NCBI GenBank assembly: GCA_033296885.1
Contig: MU863931.1
Span: 166,460 to 230,459 of the forward strand
Reading direction: 5' to 3'
Origin: Triangularia verruculosa
Taxonomy: Eukaryota; Ascomycota; Sordariomycetes; Sordariales; Podosporaceae
DNA length: 64,000 bases
The position numbers were made by a program, and so were the translations under genes. This document shows, one piece after another, positions 1 through 11,199 of this stretch; position 1 is the first letter of the stretch, and each line of letters begins with the position of its first letter. Under the pieces are notes generated by a model. It was not told where the DNA came from and searched no databases. It saw only the letters and a list, made by a program, of their open reading frames with translations.

Positions 1-1440
1 CCAATCCTAATTTCCTCCTCCCTCGCCAGCAAAACTCCTCCACTACCTGGCCCTACGGCCCCTTCTCCACCCGAGGCCGGGACATCATCAACTCTCGAAA
101 CGAAGTCATCACCTGGGCTGGCGTGAACTGGCCCCTCAGCGGCGAGACCATGATCCCCGAAGGCCTCGAACACGCCTCAGCCGACTCCATCCTCGATCGC
201 ATCGCCTCAGCAGGCTTCAACTTCATCCGCATGTCCGTTTTCCACCTCCCCCCCCCCCCCTTCCGATCCCCATCCCAGATTTCCTCACTCACCATGACAT
301 ATTAGGCCCTACGCAATCGAAATGATCGATCTCTTCTACCTCAACAACCAAACCTCCCCCCCGTTCCCGCAAACACTCCTCTCCACCCTCGGCCCCGACA
401 ACGGCACGCTCATCACCACCCAAATCCTCACCCACAACCCCATCTGGACCCGCAACACAACCCTCCTCAAGATCTGGTCCGACGTCGTCCGCATGGCAGC
501 CGCAAAACAGCTGTACGTCCACCCGGACGCGCACGTGTCCAAGGCAAAGTGGTGCTGCTCCCACGCCGACGGGAACGCCTGGTTCGGCGACACTCACTTC
601 CACACGGGCAACTGGAAGCGCGGGCTGGAGTACGTCGCAGCGTGGGCGGGAAACCACTCCAACATCGTCTCCATGTCGCTGCGCAACGAGCCCCGGTCGT
701 CATCCATAGCGGGCGGATACAACTGGGTGAACTTCCTCGGCAACATGACCTCGGCCGCCGACGCGATCCACGCCGCGAATCCGGACTTGCTGATCACCTG
801 GGCGGGTATGCAGTTCGGACAGGACCTCTCTGCTCTGACCACCGCCAACAAGAACCTGTGGACGGCGGGGTGCTACAAGTGCGATGCGGTTCGTGACGGG
901 CTGAGGAGGGAGCCGGTGTATTTCAACCTTGATGACCATCCTTGGGGGGGAAAGGTGGTTTGGGAGGTCCATCTGTATGAAAGCAGCGAGGATATGGACA
1001 CGGGGAACTGCAGGATGATTGAGGCGGGGTTGTACAGGAACGGGTTCAACGCGCTGGGGATGGGGAGGCCGGCGGCGTGTAATTCGACGTTGCGGGCGGC
1101 GGGGGTGGAGGAGGAGTGGTGCGCGCCGGCGCAGAAGCTGACGCCTGTGATACTGAGCGAGTTTGGGCGGAGGCAGGATGGGGGGTTGATGAGTGATGTT
1201 TTGCTGGGCTGTCTCCGAGAGTTTACAAAGAGGTATGGGGTTAGCTGGGCGATGTGGAGTTTGGCGGGGAGGTACCGGATTCGGGAGGGGAGGCAGCAGG
1301 ATGAGGATGCTTGGGGGCTGCTGAATGGGACTTGGAATGGGTGGAGGTTTGAGGAGGGGGTGGAAGGGTTTTGGAAGCCTTGGGTGAGGGATATGGGGTT
1401 GCCTTCACCTGAGGGGACAGGCTCTAGACATAGAGGCTGA
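1..1440 (+). CDS. Glycoside hydrolase family 5 protein, 5' end missing
   Basis: A GH5 (cellulase-superfamily) hydrolase that would cut beta-linked glucan or mannan chains outside the cell; the exact substrate cannot be read. The window opens inside the gene, so the signal peptide and start are absent. The reading runs through WPYGPFSTRGRDII and FNFIRM, then an intron at 233-305, then 306-1440. Joining the exons gives FIRMPYAIEMIDLF, as expected at the start of the GH5 barrel. The acid/base glutamate lies in LRNEP (Glu codon 688-690) and the probable nucleophile in ILSEFG near 1160. Several Cys residues and N-glycosylation sequons fit a secreted protein. The family is clear; the subfamily is not. 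Confidence 0.85.
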
Positions 1441-1647
1441 CTGCAGGCCGTCGAATAAGGGCTTGACCCATAACCCACCCAACGTGATTCAAATACAGCT
1501 TCCCTTTCTTTCCTTCCAAGCCCGATAAACACATTTATTCGTCGTTTAGCACCTCTGCATTTTTTTGTTCTGTGTGTTTGATTAACTCAGGAATATCAAT
1601 TCAACAACAACCAAAGCTGCCAATAACAAAGGAATTGACCCATGGCA

Positions 1648-2640
1648 CTACCAATCATCCTCCTCCAACTTGAATCTCGGAAGCGGCTTCGGCGGTGGAG
1701 GAGGCATCGAAACACTCTCCTCCTCCTCTGGATCCGGCTTGATTCTGACCTCGCCATTCCCATTTCCCTGTACCTCCGGTGCCTTCTCCTCCCGCTTAAT
1801 CCTCTTGCTCTGCTCGCCACTCTTGATCGGTTCCCCCTTCCTCTTCTCCTTCTTAACCACCGTCGCCTTCACCACCGGTGGTTTCTGCCTCGCCAACCTC
1901 TGCTTTCCCCCAACACCTCCCCACGCCGGCAAAAACTCCCTGCGTCTCTGCACACTAACAACCCACTCCAACCCCTCCCCCCTGCCCCTCCCCCTGGCCC
2001 TCCCACTCAACTCCTCATGCTCCTCCAAACACTGCATCTCCGTCGTCCTCTCCATCACCTTCTCCCTCTTCCTCCCCCTCCCGGTTTCCCTCCCCATCCA
2101 CGACTCCCACCTCACCAAAAACCTCATCACCTCCCCAAACCACCTCACCCTTTTCAGCCTCAACCTCCCCCCCCTCCTCTCCTCCCTGCCCCCCACCCCC
2201 CTATCCCACCTCTCCACCAACTCCCCCCACCTAGGCAGCTGCACCCACTCCCCCCCCATCAGCAAGTAAACCTTCTCGCATCTCCCGTGGTTCAACCTCC
2301 CAGCCGAGTCTGTCAGATACGTCAAGCTGTTCTCCGGTGTGATCAGACACATAAACGGCATTTCAAACGGCGGCCGGAACGAGATGATGTCGTCGGCAGT
2401 CAAATGCGGTTTATTGTACCGGTTGCGTGCCAGGCGGAGGAGTAAGGGTTGTGAGTGCTTGACGTACACCCGCCAGGCGGACGGACAGGCGCGGAGGAAG
2501 CTGGACAGCGTCGCGGTGGAGGGGATGTGCTCGAGGATCTGGAGCATGAGTTCGGGGAGGAGGTTGCTGAGGGTTGGGGTTGTTGGTGCAGCAGCAGCGG
2601 GGAGGACCGTGTCGGCGGTCGGCGTGGTGGGTGGTTCCAT
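1648..2640 (-). CDS. F-box-like protein with basic, SUMO-motif-rich tail
   Basis: A 330-residue single-exon protein. After a short Thr/Ala/Pro-rich start, residues about 25-60 (LLPELMLQILEHIPS and following) look like an F-box helix bundle, which would bind Skp1 and bring clients to an SCF ubiquitin ligase. The start at 2640 (MEPP) is preferred because an upstream in-frame ATG at 2703 adds only an unstructured run. The C-terminal half is highly charged, with Lys/Arg stretches resembling a nuclear localisation signal, two psi-K-x-E sumoylation motifs (IKRE, FKLE) and a poly-Pro stretch. No leucine-rich or WD repeats are visible, so the client is unknown. It could act in the nucleus. Moderately confident. 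Confidence 0.65.
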   Translation of the reverse strand: MEPPTTPTADTVLPAAAAPTTPTLSNLLPELMLQILEHIPSTATLSSFLRACPSAWRVYVKHSQPLLLRLARNRYNKPHLTADDIISFRPPFEMPFMCLITPENSLTYLTDSAGRLNHGRCEKVYLLMGGEWVQLPRWGELVERWDRGVGGREERRGGRLRLKRVRWFGEVMRFLVRWESWMGRETGRGRKREKVMERTTEMQCLEEHEELSGRARGRGRGEGLEWVVSVQRRREFLPAWGGVGGKQRLARQKPPVVKATVVKKEKRKGEPIKSGEQSKRIKREEKAPEVQGNGNGEVRIKPDPEEEESVSMPPPPPKPLPRFKLEEDDW

Positions 2641-3250
2641 GGTGGGACGGCTGGAGATGTAACTAACTGCCTGAGACGAATGATGAATATTGCCGGGACG
2701 CACCCGCTTGTTTGCGCCTGTGTTTGTGATGACGGTGGTGATGTGAAAGAGGTGAAGTTGATTGTGGAACCTCGCGGCAGAAAGATTTTTTCAGGGTTCG
2801 AGGACCGCCGAATGGAACTGCTGCAGCATCTTCAAACAAGACGGAGAAGAAGAGACGGAAATTTGGAGGCAGAAAAGAATTCACGTCAAAACTGTGGGCT
2901 GATGTTTTTCGGAAACTCTGTTTCGATGCAATGAAGTTTCTTGTGTGAGAGGGGCCGCCACGCTGCGGATCCATCATCCGCAACCCTCCACACAGCACAC
3001 AGTCCGGTTGGCGACATATCACGGGACAAGAAAACACGGCCAGATGGAAAGACACATTGTGCGCATCGATTCAAGGCATATACACACCGCATACTCTCCT
3101 TTCCGTCAACTGTCCCCCCCACAGCCCGCAAACGCCAGCCACCTGGTAGCTAATATACACACAGAACTAGAGTCATATACATCAAAACATCGCCATTCCA
3201 TCTCAAAATATCCATCGCCAGATTCAGTCATATCCCCTTGGAGATGCCAT
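2641..3250. other. Intergenic spacer 2641-3250
   Basis: This holds the upstream region of the F-box-like gene and the 3' side of the peptide transporter gene, both on the minus strand. Short open frames exist on both strands but none shows protein-like composition or a recognisable motif. Confidence 0.5.
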
Positions 3251-5289
3251 TCAGATCCTGCCAACCTTCTCGTCCACCACGACAGGCCCTTGCTTTCCCT
3301 TCTCCGAGTCGGCATCCTGACCCGAGCTCAGTTTAAGTTCATCTCCAGTGTTCAGAACAAAGTCCTCCTTGTCGATATGCTTAAAGGTGAAGTAAAAGAT
3401 GACCGTCGAGACGGCCCCAATCATGGTTGGACCAGCAAACACCCACGTCAAGTACGGATCCTTTATGGCAGGGGCCGTTGCCAACCCGATCACTGCTGAC
3501 ACTCCAACCATCAAGAGATTCAGACTCGAAACGAGACCCTTCATGTTCTTGGGCGAGCGGCTGTACGCAATTCCATACGATGTAACATTGACAAAGATCT
3601 CGGCAATGGCCGTCAGGATGACTGGGATGGAATACCAAATGTACGAAACTGGCGAGACGGTGGTCGAACCCTCGGGCAAAATGCTCGCGCATGTTGTGGC
3701 ATTGTAACCGCAGGGCGACGTTTTGTAGACATAATACTGCAGAATCGCGTAGCCTGCCGACCCAAACGTGCAGAGAGCGAAGCCAAACGTCATGCGACTG
3801 ATAGGCCCCCATGAGATCCCACGCCTCTGCAGCAAGGGATAGACAACGTGATTCATCAGGGGTACCACTGCAGTCGGGTGTTGGTGAACGGAACGCATGA
3901 GAGAAAGGGGGCTGTGACTTACTAATTACGATACTGACAGAGTTGAGGTTGTCCAGCAGATCATTGGGCAGACCATTGGTATCCAAACTCGCTGTCAAGG
4001 CATTGGCAGCGGCAGCCAAACCGCCATCGTTGATGTTGAAGATGGGCGTGAACGCAAAGATGCCGCATGCTTGAAAGGTACGACGGACATCATCCACAAA
4101 GCTGTCATCGTACTGGTAATTCTTTGTGCTGCCAGCGGCGATGCGCACACTGGGTTTGCCCTGATTCCAGAACCCGCTGCGTCCGATGCTCCTGATGCCG
4201 CCGTGGCGCAGGCAGTCTCCAAGCACCTTGAACACGTTGCCGAGATCCGACCCTCCAGCCTTCTGCTTGATGAGCCTCGGGTTGAGGTACCACAGGAGTG
4301 GGGGAAGCAACAGGTACAAAATCGTAGGAATCAAGTAGGCGGCCCAGTAGCCAACCAGCTTCGCAAGATATGTCGTGGGGATACCAAAGGTGGCACCAAT
4401 ATTGATCAGGAGGTAAAACCACAGCATGACGCTGTTGATAGAAGCCTCAGGGTCCACGATGACCTTTTCGCCATTTTGCTCAATCACATGTGCGACCTTG
4501 TGTGGACTCTGGTCCATGACCATGGGGGAAATGTTTGGCTTGAACTGGGCTGCAAAGACCTGTCAGCAATGATTGACCCCAAGATGGATGGAGGGAGTGC
4601 TTACCAGCTCCGATGGCCAACATGTACAAGGAGATGGCAAAGGGGACAAGGGCTTTGCCAGCCACGAGAACAGTTGGGAGCGCAGACAGAATCATCATGA
4701 CGTGGGCGACACCGCAGATGGCCACACCCCAGCAGATCATCTTGAAGCGGCCATACTTTGCATCGGCCATCCAACCGAAGAGCACGGGAAGGGTATAGGC
4801 CAGCATCTTGAAAGCCTCCGTCATGGCGCTGGCAACAACCGAGCCTTGATTGAGGGCGCCGGCCGTGTAGAGCGAGCCGGGGGCTGTGGCACCAGAGCCG
4901 TTTCCGTCGGGAGGGAGGGGCGCGCGGATGAAGTTCTTGTAGACTTGGTTACAGCCATAATATGAAGCCCGTTCAGCGAACTCAACAGCGCAGAGATAGT
5001 AGCAGGAGCTCGGCATCTTGCCGGCAACGCGACGGAGCGTCGACTTCTCCTCTTCGGTAGGCAGAACGAGGCCGTTAACCGTCTCTCTGACCTGCTCCGA
5101 AGAGGTCTCATAGTTGGGGATGGTCTTGAGCTCGATCGACTTGGAGCGCACGTCTCTGACCGAGGCCGGCGGGGCGGTCGTGGCGGTGTCCGCTGGGGGA
5201 GTCTTGTCAGCTGCACTTGTTTCGAACACAATGATTCTATAGGGAATAAGTGAACAGATGGAAGTAATTAATCGAAACTACTTACCCAT
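3251..5289 (-). CDS. POT/PTR2-family proton-coupled oligopeptide transporter
   Basis: A plasma-membrane symporter expected to import di- and tripeptides with protons. Four exons are inferred: 5286-5289, 4605-5210, 3923-4549 and 3251-3867, giving 617 residues, usual for fungal PTR2. The family signature VEFAERASYYG is present near the first membrane segment, and FKPNISPMVMDQ follows the second splice junction. Further hydrophobic helices include LWFYLLINIGATFG and a C-terminal set ending in a charged tail. The first exon is only ATGG: the open frame at 5229 has no in-frame ATG, but joining ATGG at 5286 to the acceptor GTGCAG at 5211 gives MADKTPP in frame. Frame is kept across the other two junctions. 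Confident in family, moderately in the mini-exon. Confidence 0.9.
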
Positions 5290-6579
5290 TGTGAGGCTTT
5301 GTCGTAGCTGTCGCTCCTGCTCCTGTATGCAGCAGAGTCAGTAGCGGAGAGCAGTCGGCCGTGAGAATGGAGTTGGGGAGGAAGAAGTAGCCAAGAAGGC
5401 GCGAGTTATCTCTGCTCCTCTTTGGCCTTATCTAAGGTTTCGCCATCGATTGCGACATGGACGATTCATTCCGGCCGTATCTGGCATCTGGCATTCTGAT
5501 AGCTGCTCTCCCTGCAGTGGACACCCCGTGCTTGTGCTTGAGGTGACTTTCGGGAAACTGGATGGTTTGTTTTCTCTTTCATGTCTGATACAAAAAAGAC
5601 ACCTGCTACTTCTGGAACTCGAAGACGTCAAAAGCTCATGCATTTGCCCCACGTCGGCTACAGTCCAGAGCCTCAATCTTGTCTCCATAGGAACTCGGCT
5701 GAGTCTTGTGCGGGAACTTTTGGGTTGGAATGTCTCGGGCGGCAACGGTATGAGACATGTCGTCTTGTCATCCGAAACTCCCCTGTGGGCAGGAGCTTCT
5801 TTGGCTTTATCTTTGCCCTATCTCAAGAGGACGGAGCATCCTGGGGTCTGGGATGGCCCGGTTGCGCCGTGGAACCAAAGCGCCACCGCCCGTTGGATCC
5901 CACTCAACTGGCGCTCCTTTACGATAAGCCTTCAAAACACGACATGTGAAAGTCCTTGCCGCTGACCATCAACGGTCTAGCCGCTTCCGTGTATGACCAA
6001 AGCCCAGAAACGCAGACATTTATACGAGTTGTAATCACCATTACTGACAAAAACTGAGACCGTTGATATAAAAACATACAATTTAGTATACATACAACAA
6101 AACAAATCTAGCTAAGCCCACCGCAATGATGTGCCCATCTCGAACGAACCTATTTCTTCCCAACCACCGATTTTCTTTGGACTGATGTCTTTTGAGATCC
6201 GCTCCCACCTCATCCGCCAGACCGTAAAGAGAAGCAACAATGCGGATAGCCTCCCCTTATTTTCCTTTTAATCCGTTGCAGGCCCAGTTCCAAAACAAAG
6301 CAAGCCACCGAAACGACATCCATCAGCAACGCTACCGGGCAAATCCCATCTTGTTTTGTTGCTGAGAATGTTGCGCACCAAACCCCCCCAAAAATTGAGA
6401 TTGAAGAGCGATGACCGCAAAAATATCCCTTCCTCCAATCCCCAGAATTCCTGTCCCTGAACGCTGCCCTGTTTGTCGTTGAAGTTAAGGGGCATATGCA
6501 TAAAACAATGCATCAGAAGACGCAAAATCGGAGCGATATCCGCCAGGCAGTCAAACGCCGTCAAACATCAAGAAAGAAT
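5290..6579. other. Intergenic spacer 5290-6579
   Basis: This is the upstream region of the peptide transporter gene plus the 3' flank of the coiled-coil gene. AT-rich stretches near 6050-6110 fit a 3' UTR. Open frames at 5450-5965 look like chance frames, with no domain, no low-complexity bias and no splice logic. Confidence 0.45.
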
Positions 6580-9500
6580 CTAATACTCCCCCTCCGACCT
6601 CCGTCCCCCCCTCGCCCTAGCCTTCCCCTTCCCCTTCCCCCTCAAGTCCTCCTCCTCCTCCTCCTCTTCTTCTTCATCACCATGGTCCTCCTCCTGATCA
6701 ACCATCCCGCTCCCTGGCTCCTCAATACTCTCCATCGTAAACTGCGACGCCAAAACATCGATATCGACGTCCTCATGGCGACCACCCCAGCTCTGTGGCG
6801 CAGAGTACGCGCGAGGCTGGCCTGGTCCGGCGAGGGTAGTCGAGGTTCGTTGGAATCTGCTGATTCCAGTGGGACCGAACCGACCCCTGGTGCCGCGGCC
6901 GCGGGGGGTTGGGGCGGGGTATAGTGCCGTGCTGGTGGAGGTTTCTTGGTTGATGGTGGGGAGGTTGTTGTGGGTGGTGGATAGTGCCCAGTTGGGAGAG
7001 GGTGCTCGGTAGGGTTGCGCGGGCTGCGGTGGACGATCTTGGAAGTGAGTGGGGGGCCATTTGGGAGAGGGGGCTCGGAATAACGGGGTGGTGGGTTGGG
7101 TCGGTTGCGAGGGCTCCTGGGTGCGGTTGGGTGGGTTGTTGTGGGAGGACGACGCCCAGATGGAAGAGGGGCCTTGATGGGGAGGATTGGGTGGTGCGGG
7201 ATGAGTGGCTCCTGACTGCACCGCTTGGGCGAGGAAGGCTTGGGGAGTCTCGGGGGCGAATTCAGAACGTAGAGGGGGTAGTGGTGATGGTCTGACTGTA
7301 GTAGCGGTTGGCTGAGTGGTGGGGGATAAGGGGGGTGCTCCATAGGGGGGGCTCGAGGGCTGGGTTGCTGTGGCCTGAGTTTCTGCGGCCTGGGTTGCTG
7401 CGGACGGGGTTTCCGTGGTGGTTGTGGGCGGGACAGAAGAAGGCGCCGGATTCATGGAGGGATTGTTGTATTTTCGGAGAGCAAAGTAGATCCTTCTCCC
7501 CTTTTCTGTCATGAAAGCGACCTTGAGCGCATAGCTCGTGTTCCCTTCGAAACGGTCAAAATCCTTGGACAGTTCGCCTGCTTTCCAGACTTTGTAGCCT
7601 CTTCGAGTTGGGCCGAATGTTACCACCAGCGTCCTGTTTTGAGAGGGGCCGGGGGTTTGAGAGGGTTGGGCGTCCTCCATGTCCACGTCTTCTTGTTGTT
7701 TTAGATCTCCCTCTTGCTCACTCTGAGGCTCACGTCCTCCGCCAGATTCATCGAGGTCGACGTCAATGTTCACCGTCGTCTCCTTTCCAGGATTGGCACC
7801 GCCGGATAGCCGCGCGGTAGCCTGATCAATGAGCTTGTCCTTTGTCTGCAGAAGCGCCTTGTGCACCTTCAGCTCTTTCTCCAAAGCCTGTGCCTTGATC
7901 GTCTTCCCTTTGAGCCGAATTATGAGTTTTCGGACAGTCTCTTCAGTCTCCTCGTGGGACTTCTCCAGCTCTCTGATCATCTTTTCGAGTTGCTCTTTCT
8001 TGGCAGCCTTGACGGCAGACTCGGGAAGAGGTGAGGTTCTGGCTGGCATCAAGAACTGGTGCTCGTCTTCATCACCGATGGATCTCCTGGAGTAAAGAGT
8101 GTTAGTGATGAAGGAATGACATTGGGAAAGACCATCAAGAGTATCAACCAACATTGAAGAGCGAGGAACGCGCTGTGTCCGGTTGGGGGTGATGTCGTTG
8201 GCAGTTTGGATCCCTCTGGCCTTTTCCAAGGTCTCTTTGACGGCTGGGTCAACCTCGCTATTGTCGGTCTCGGGGAGTTGACTGGTGAGTTCTTGAACAA
8301 CATCTTGAATCTCAGCCAACTCGGCTCTGGTGGCTTCAAGCTGCTGATTCAGATCGTCCCTCTCCTTGGACAGACTCTCAAGCTGTGCCGCCAGGTCGGT
8401 GACCTGCTGCAAAGCCTCATCCCTCTCCCTAGCCGCAGCCTCATGCTGCGCCTGTGCATCTCGGAGCTTGGGCTCCCAGGCACTCTCCATGTACGCAAAC
8501 TCTGGATCTCCCCCCTCATCAATGGCATCTGCCTGGCGTTTGGTGAAATCCAAGTCTCGCTCCGTCTGTTCAAGCGCAGCCTTGGTATCCGCAAGCTCCT
8601 GCAAAGCCCGATCTCTGCCCTCCATCGTGCGTTGGAGAAGTCCGGCAAGGTCATAATTCCGCCGTTCTAGTTCAGTAATCTTTTTCCGGTTCTCGGCCTT
8701 CTCGTCACTCAGATCTTGGTACTGATTGAACACTCTGTCCAGCTGCTCGCTGATGGACTTCAGTTCGTCATTCTTCAGTTGGAGTGCACTCTGGAGCTCG
8801 CCGATTTGAGCGTTTTGTGAAATGACACGTGGGTCAATGGTGTTCTGGGCAGCGTACAGTTGTCCCTGAAGTTCCATGATCCTGGCTTCCCTGTTGCGGA
8901 TGATGTGAGACTGGTCGGTAGCCTCGTATTGCCGGATCCGCTCTTGCTGCTGTGACATGATGGCCCTCTGCTGTTGGAGATTTGCTGAAGCCTGGGCGAA
9001 GAACTGTTTCTGTTTGGTCTCTGCATCCTTCTTGAGTTTCTCAACAGCTTGGGCATGCTCTGCCGCGGCAGCCATCCTCCAGGTGTTGGCTGCATCGACC
9101 TGAGCCTGAAGGGCTTTGAGCTTTTCTTCGAGATCCGCGACTTGGGCGTTTCTTGCCTCAACTTGGCTTCTGAGTAAGGTGGCATGGGCTTGTGAGACCT
9201 CAAACGCGGTTCGCATGGCATCATCCTGATCTCTCTGCTGCGTCTCCTTTTGGGCGTGCTTTTCCACCTCCTTCGCAAACTCATCTCTCTCCGACTCCAT
9301 GTAAAAGAGTTGTTCCTTGAGGCTTTCGAGTTCGCTGTTCAGTGACTCCATTTGTGGCGCGCTCTCGGCTTCTTTGGCCACCGGATCGTCACGAAGACTC
9401 TTGATCTGGGCGTTCAACTCTTCCTTTTCCTGGTCAAAGGCTTGACGTTGTTGCTGGAGTTTGGCTTCGCACTCTGCGACCTTCTCTTGTTGCTGCTCAA

Positions 9501-11199
9501 ACAGAGCCTTCAAATCTGCTAGCTCCTTTTCCTTCTTCTCGAACTTGATCTCCATCTGACCCGTCGCCTGCCAAACAGTCTTAAGGTCCGTTCTAAGACT
9601 CTCCTCATCGTCCTGGGACTTGTGACCTTCTTTCGTGAGCTCAGCGGTAGCCTGTGAAGCCTTCTCCAACTCTTTTTCAGCCTTCTCCGCACGAGCAGTC
9701 GACTTTTCAATAGCCTGCTCTGCCTGCTGCAACTGCAACTGCAACTGCTTGATAATTTTCGAAGTTTGCGGGGCACCATCTTTTCCATCGTCTTTGTCCC
9801 TGGTGGCACTTTCAGAGGCAGACCCCTGGCTGCCAGCAATCTGCAGTTCCACCTCGCTGTAAGCCACCTTTCTCTTGAGATCCTCGATGGTTGTGCGGGC
9901 CTGTTGAAGTTCTGTATCGCTACCAGCCACCTGTTTCTTGAGGTTTTTGATGGTTTCATTCAACTTCTCGATAAGCTCCTCATGATCTTCCCAGGCATTG
10001 AGGCCACCTTCGACCTGCATTTTCGTGTACTCCAATTTCTCCATGAGATCTTTGATGGTGCTCTCGTTCATGGTGATGGTGCTCTCATTCGTGGTGATAG
10101 TGCTCTCGTTTATGGCGATTGCAGTCCTGGCTGCGTTGAGGTCCTTGGTCTGCGCAGCGAGCTGGGCATTCAAGCTGTCGATAATAGATCGGTTGTCGGC
10201 CAGACTCTTGTAAAGCTTCTTGACAGTTGCCTCCTCGGCGGCGGCCTTCAGATTGAGCTGATCGATGACGGCTTGGTTATTGCTCAGGGTCTTTTGGAGA
10301 TTCTTGGAGGATGCTTCCTCAGCGGCCAGCTTCTGGTTAAGTTGATCAATGCTGGCCTTGTGTTGCGCTACTGTGGCACGCTCTTCCAAAAGTGCTGTCT
10401 TGTTCGAGCTGACCTGTTCCGCGAGTGCCTTGATCTGGTCATGCTGGTCGGCAACAGTGTTTCTTGTCTTGGTAAGAGAAACTTGAGCCTCGGCGAGCTT
10501 TTGCTTGAGGGCGTCGCTGTCAGCGCAGGTACCGCATGGTTGGTTCGCCACAGACGGAGATGTCTGGTGCATGCTAGTAGGTTGCTGAACTGGCTGCTCA
10601 CTGGCATTTTGCTTCGCTGGGTTGGCGATGCCATGTGCCGAATTATCGGTGGACTGCTGCATGGCTTGAATGATCTCTCGCAACGACGCAATCTCGGCAT
10701 CCTTGTCAGCTGAGGTAAGACGCATATCATCAATTTTCTCCAGAAGCTGGGAATTCTCATCCTGCTTCTGGTGTAGCTGTGCTGTCAGTTGGCCGACAAT
10801 GTTGCGGCCTTGGGGCATAGGAGACATCCGGAGGGCCATATCGGCTGTGCCGCCGAGGGCAGAATCATCGGCCGAGAAAGGGCTGCTATTGCTGCCTGAA
10901 CCAGAACCGGAAGCGACTTTCTTTCTCACCGGGCCGTTGTTGGGGTCGTCAACGTGACTGACGTTTCGTTTGTTGGAAGGGGTAGCGATATCCCCCCCAT
11001 CTTCCTCGTCATCGGATATCAGCGAGACGTAGGTCATCTCCTTCTCCGGCTGCTGCCGGCCATCACCTTGCTCATCATCGCGGCCATTGCCGCGATTGCC
11101 AGACCGGTTATTCTTGCCCCAGCGGCTTCGGTTGCCTGGGCGAGCGTGGCTGTGGACCTTACGCATGGCTGGTGAGGTCGTGGCTTTGCCCGGAGCCAT
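6580..11199 (-). CDS. Large coiled-coil protein with C-terminal acidic tail
   Basis: A 1,539-residue protein on one open frame. Residues 1-130 are basic then acidic and disordered. Residues about 135-975 and 1050-1130 are long coiled coil, broken by a Pro/Ser linker. A small segment at about 1186-1250 (NRTLVVTFGPTRRGYKVWKAG and what follows) looks folded and is the only globular candidate. Residues 1250-1480 are Pro/Thr/Ser-rich. The C-terminus has a run of Glu followed by RGKGKGKARARGGRR, an RGG/Lys-rich tail. Inside the coil, near residues 280-390, is a 28-residue repeat (IDQLN..LAAEEA) and a 7-residue INESTIT triplet. A structural or tethering role is inferred from architecture only; I do not recognise an ortholog. 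Confidence 0.8.
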   Translation of the reverse strand: MAPGKATTSPAMRKVHSHARPGNRSRWGKNNRSGNRGNGRDDEQGDGRQQPEKEMTYVSLISDDEEDGGDIATPSNKRNVSHVDDPNNGPVRKKVASGSGSGSNSSPFSADDSALGGTADMALRMSPMPQGRNIVGQLTAQLHQKQDENSQLLEKIDDMRLTSADKDAEIASLREIIQAMQQSTDNSAHGIANPAKQNASEQPVQQPTSMHQTSPSVANQPCGTCADSDALKQKLAEAQVSLTKTRNTVADQHDQIKALAEQVSSNKTALLEERATVAQHKASIDQLNQKLAAEEASSKNLQKTLSNNQAVIDQLNLKAAAEEATVKKLYKSLADNRSIIDSLNAQLAAQTKDLNAARTAIAINESTITTNESTITMNESTIKDLMEKLEYTKMQVEGGLNAWEDHEELIEKLNETIKNLKKQVAGSDTELQQARTTIEDLKRKVAYSEVELQIAGSQGSASESATRDKDDGKDGAPQTSKIIKQLQLQLQQAEQAIEKSTARAEKAEKELEKASQATAELTKEGHKSQDDEESLRTDLKTVWQATGQMEIKFEKKEKELADLKALFEQQQEKVAECEAKLQQQRQAFDQEKEELNAQIKSLRDDPVAKEAESAPQMESLNSELESLKEQLFYMESERDEFAKEVEKHAQKETQQRDQDDAMRTAFEVSQAHATLLRSQVEARNAQVADLEEKLKALQAQVDAANTWRMAAAAEHAQAVEKLKKDAETKQKQFFAQASANLQQQRAIMSQQQERIRQYEATDQSHIIRNREARIMELQGQLYAAQNTIDPRVISQNAQIGELQSALQLKNDELKSISEQLDRVFNQYQDLSDEKAENRKKITELERRNYDLAGLLQRTMEGRDRALQELADTKAALEQTERDLDFTKRQADAIDEGGDPEFAYMESAWEPKLRDAQAQHEAAARERDEALQQVTDLAAQLESLSKERDDLNQQLEATRAELAEIQDVVQELTSQLPETDNSEVDPAVKETLEKARGIQTANDITPNRTQRVPRSSMLVDTLDGLSQCHSFITNTLYSRRSIGDEDEHQFLMPARTSPLPESAVKAAKKEQLEKMIRELEKSHEETEETVRKLIIRLKGKTIKAQALEKELKVHKALLQTKDKLIDQATARLSGGANPGKETTVNIDVDLDESGGGREPQSEQEGDLKQQEDVDMEDAQPSQTPGPSQNRTLVVTFGPTRRGYKVWKAGELSKDFDRFEGNTSYALKVAFMTEKGRRIYFALRKYNNPSMNPAPSSVPPTTTTETPSAATQAAETQATATQPSSPPYGAPPLSPTTQPTATTVRPSPLPPLRSEFAPETPQAFLAQAVQSGATHPAPPNPPHQGPSSIWASSSHNNPPNRTQEPSQPTQPTTPLFRAPSPKWPPTHFQDRPPQPAQPYRAPSPNWALSTTHNNLPTINQETSTSTALYPAPTPRGRGTRGRFGPTGISRFQRTSTTLAGPGQPRAYSAPQSWGGRHEDVDIDVLASQFTMESIEEPGSGMVDQEEDHGDEEEEEEEEEDLRGKGKGKARARGGRRSEGEY

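Noticed and set aside
1642..2445. Long plus-strand open frames over the F-box-like gene
   Set aside because: Antisense frames rich in Pro/Leu, produced by the charged codons of the real minus-strand gene; no domain.
5450..5965. Plus-strand open frames of 122 and 171 codons before the coiled-coil gene
   Set aside because: Overlapping frames, no recognisable motif, no leader or splice structure.
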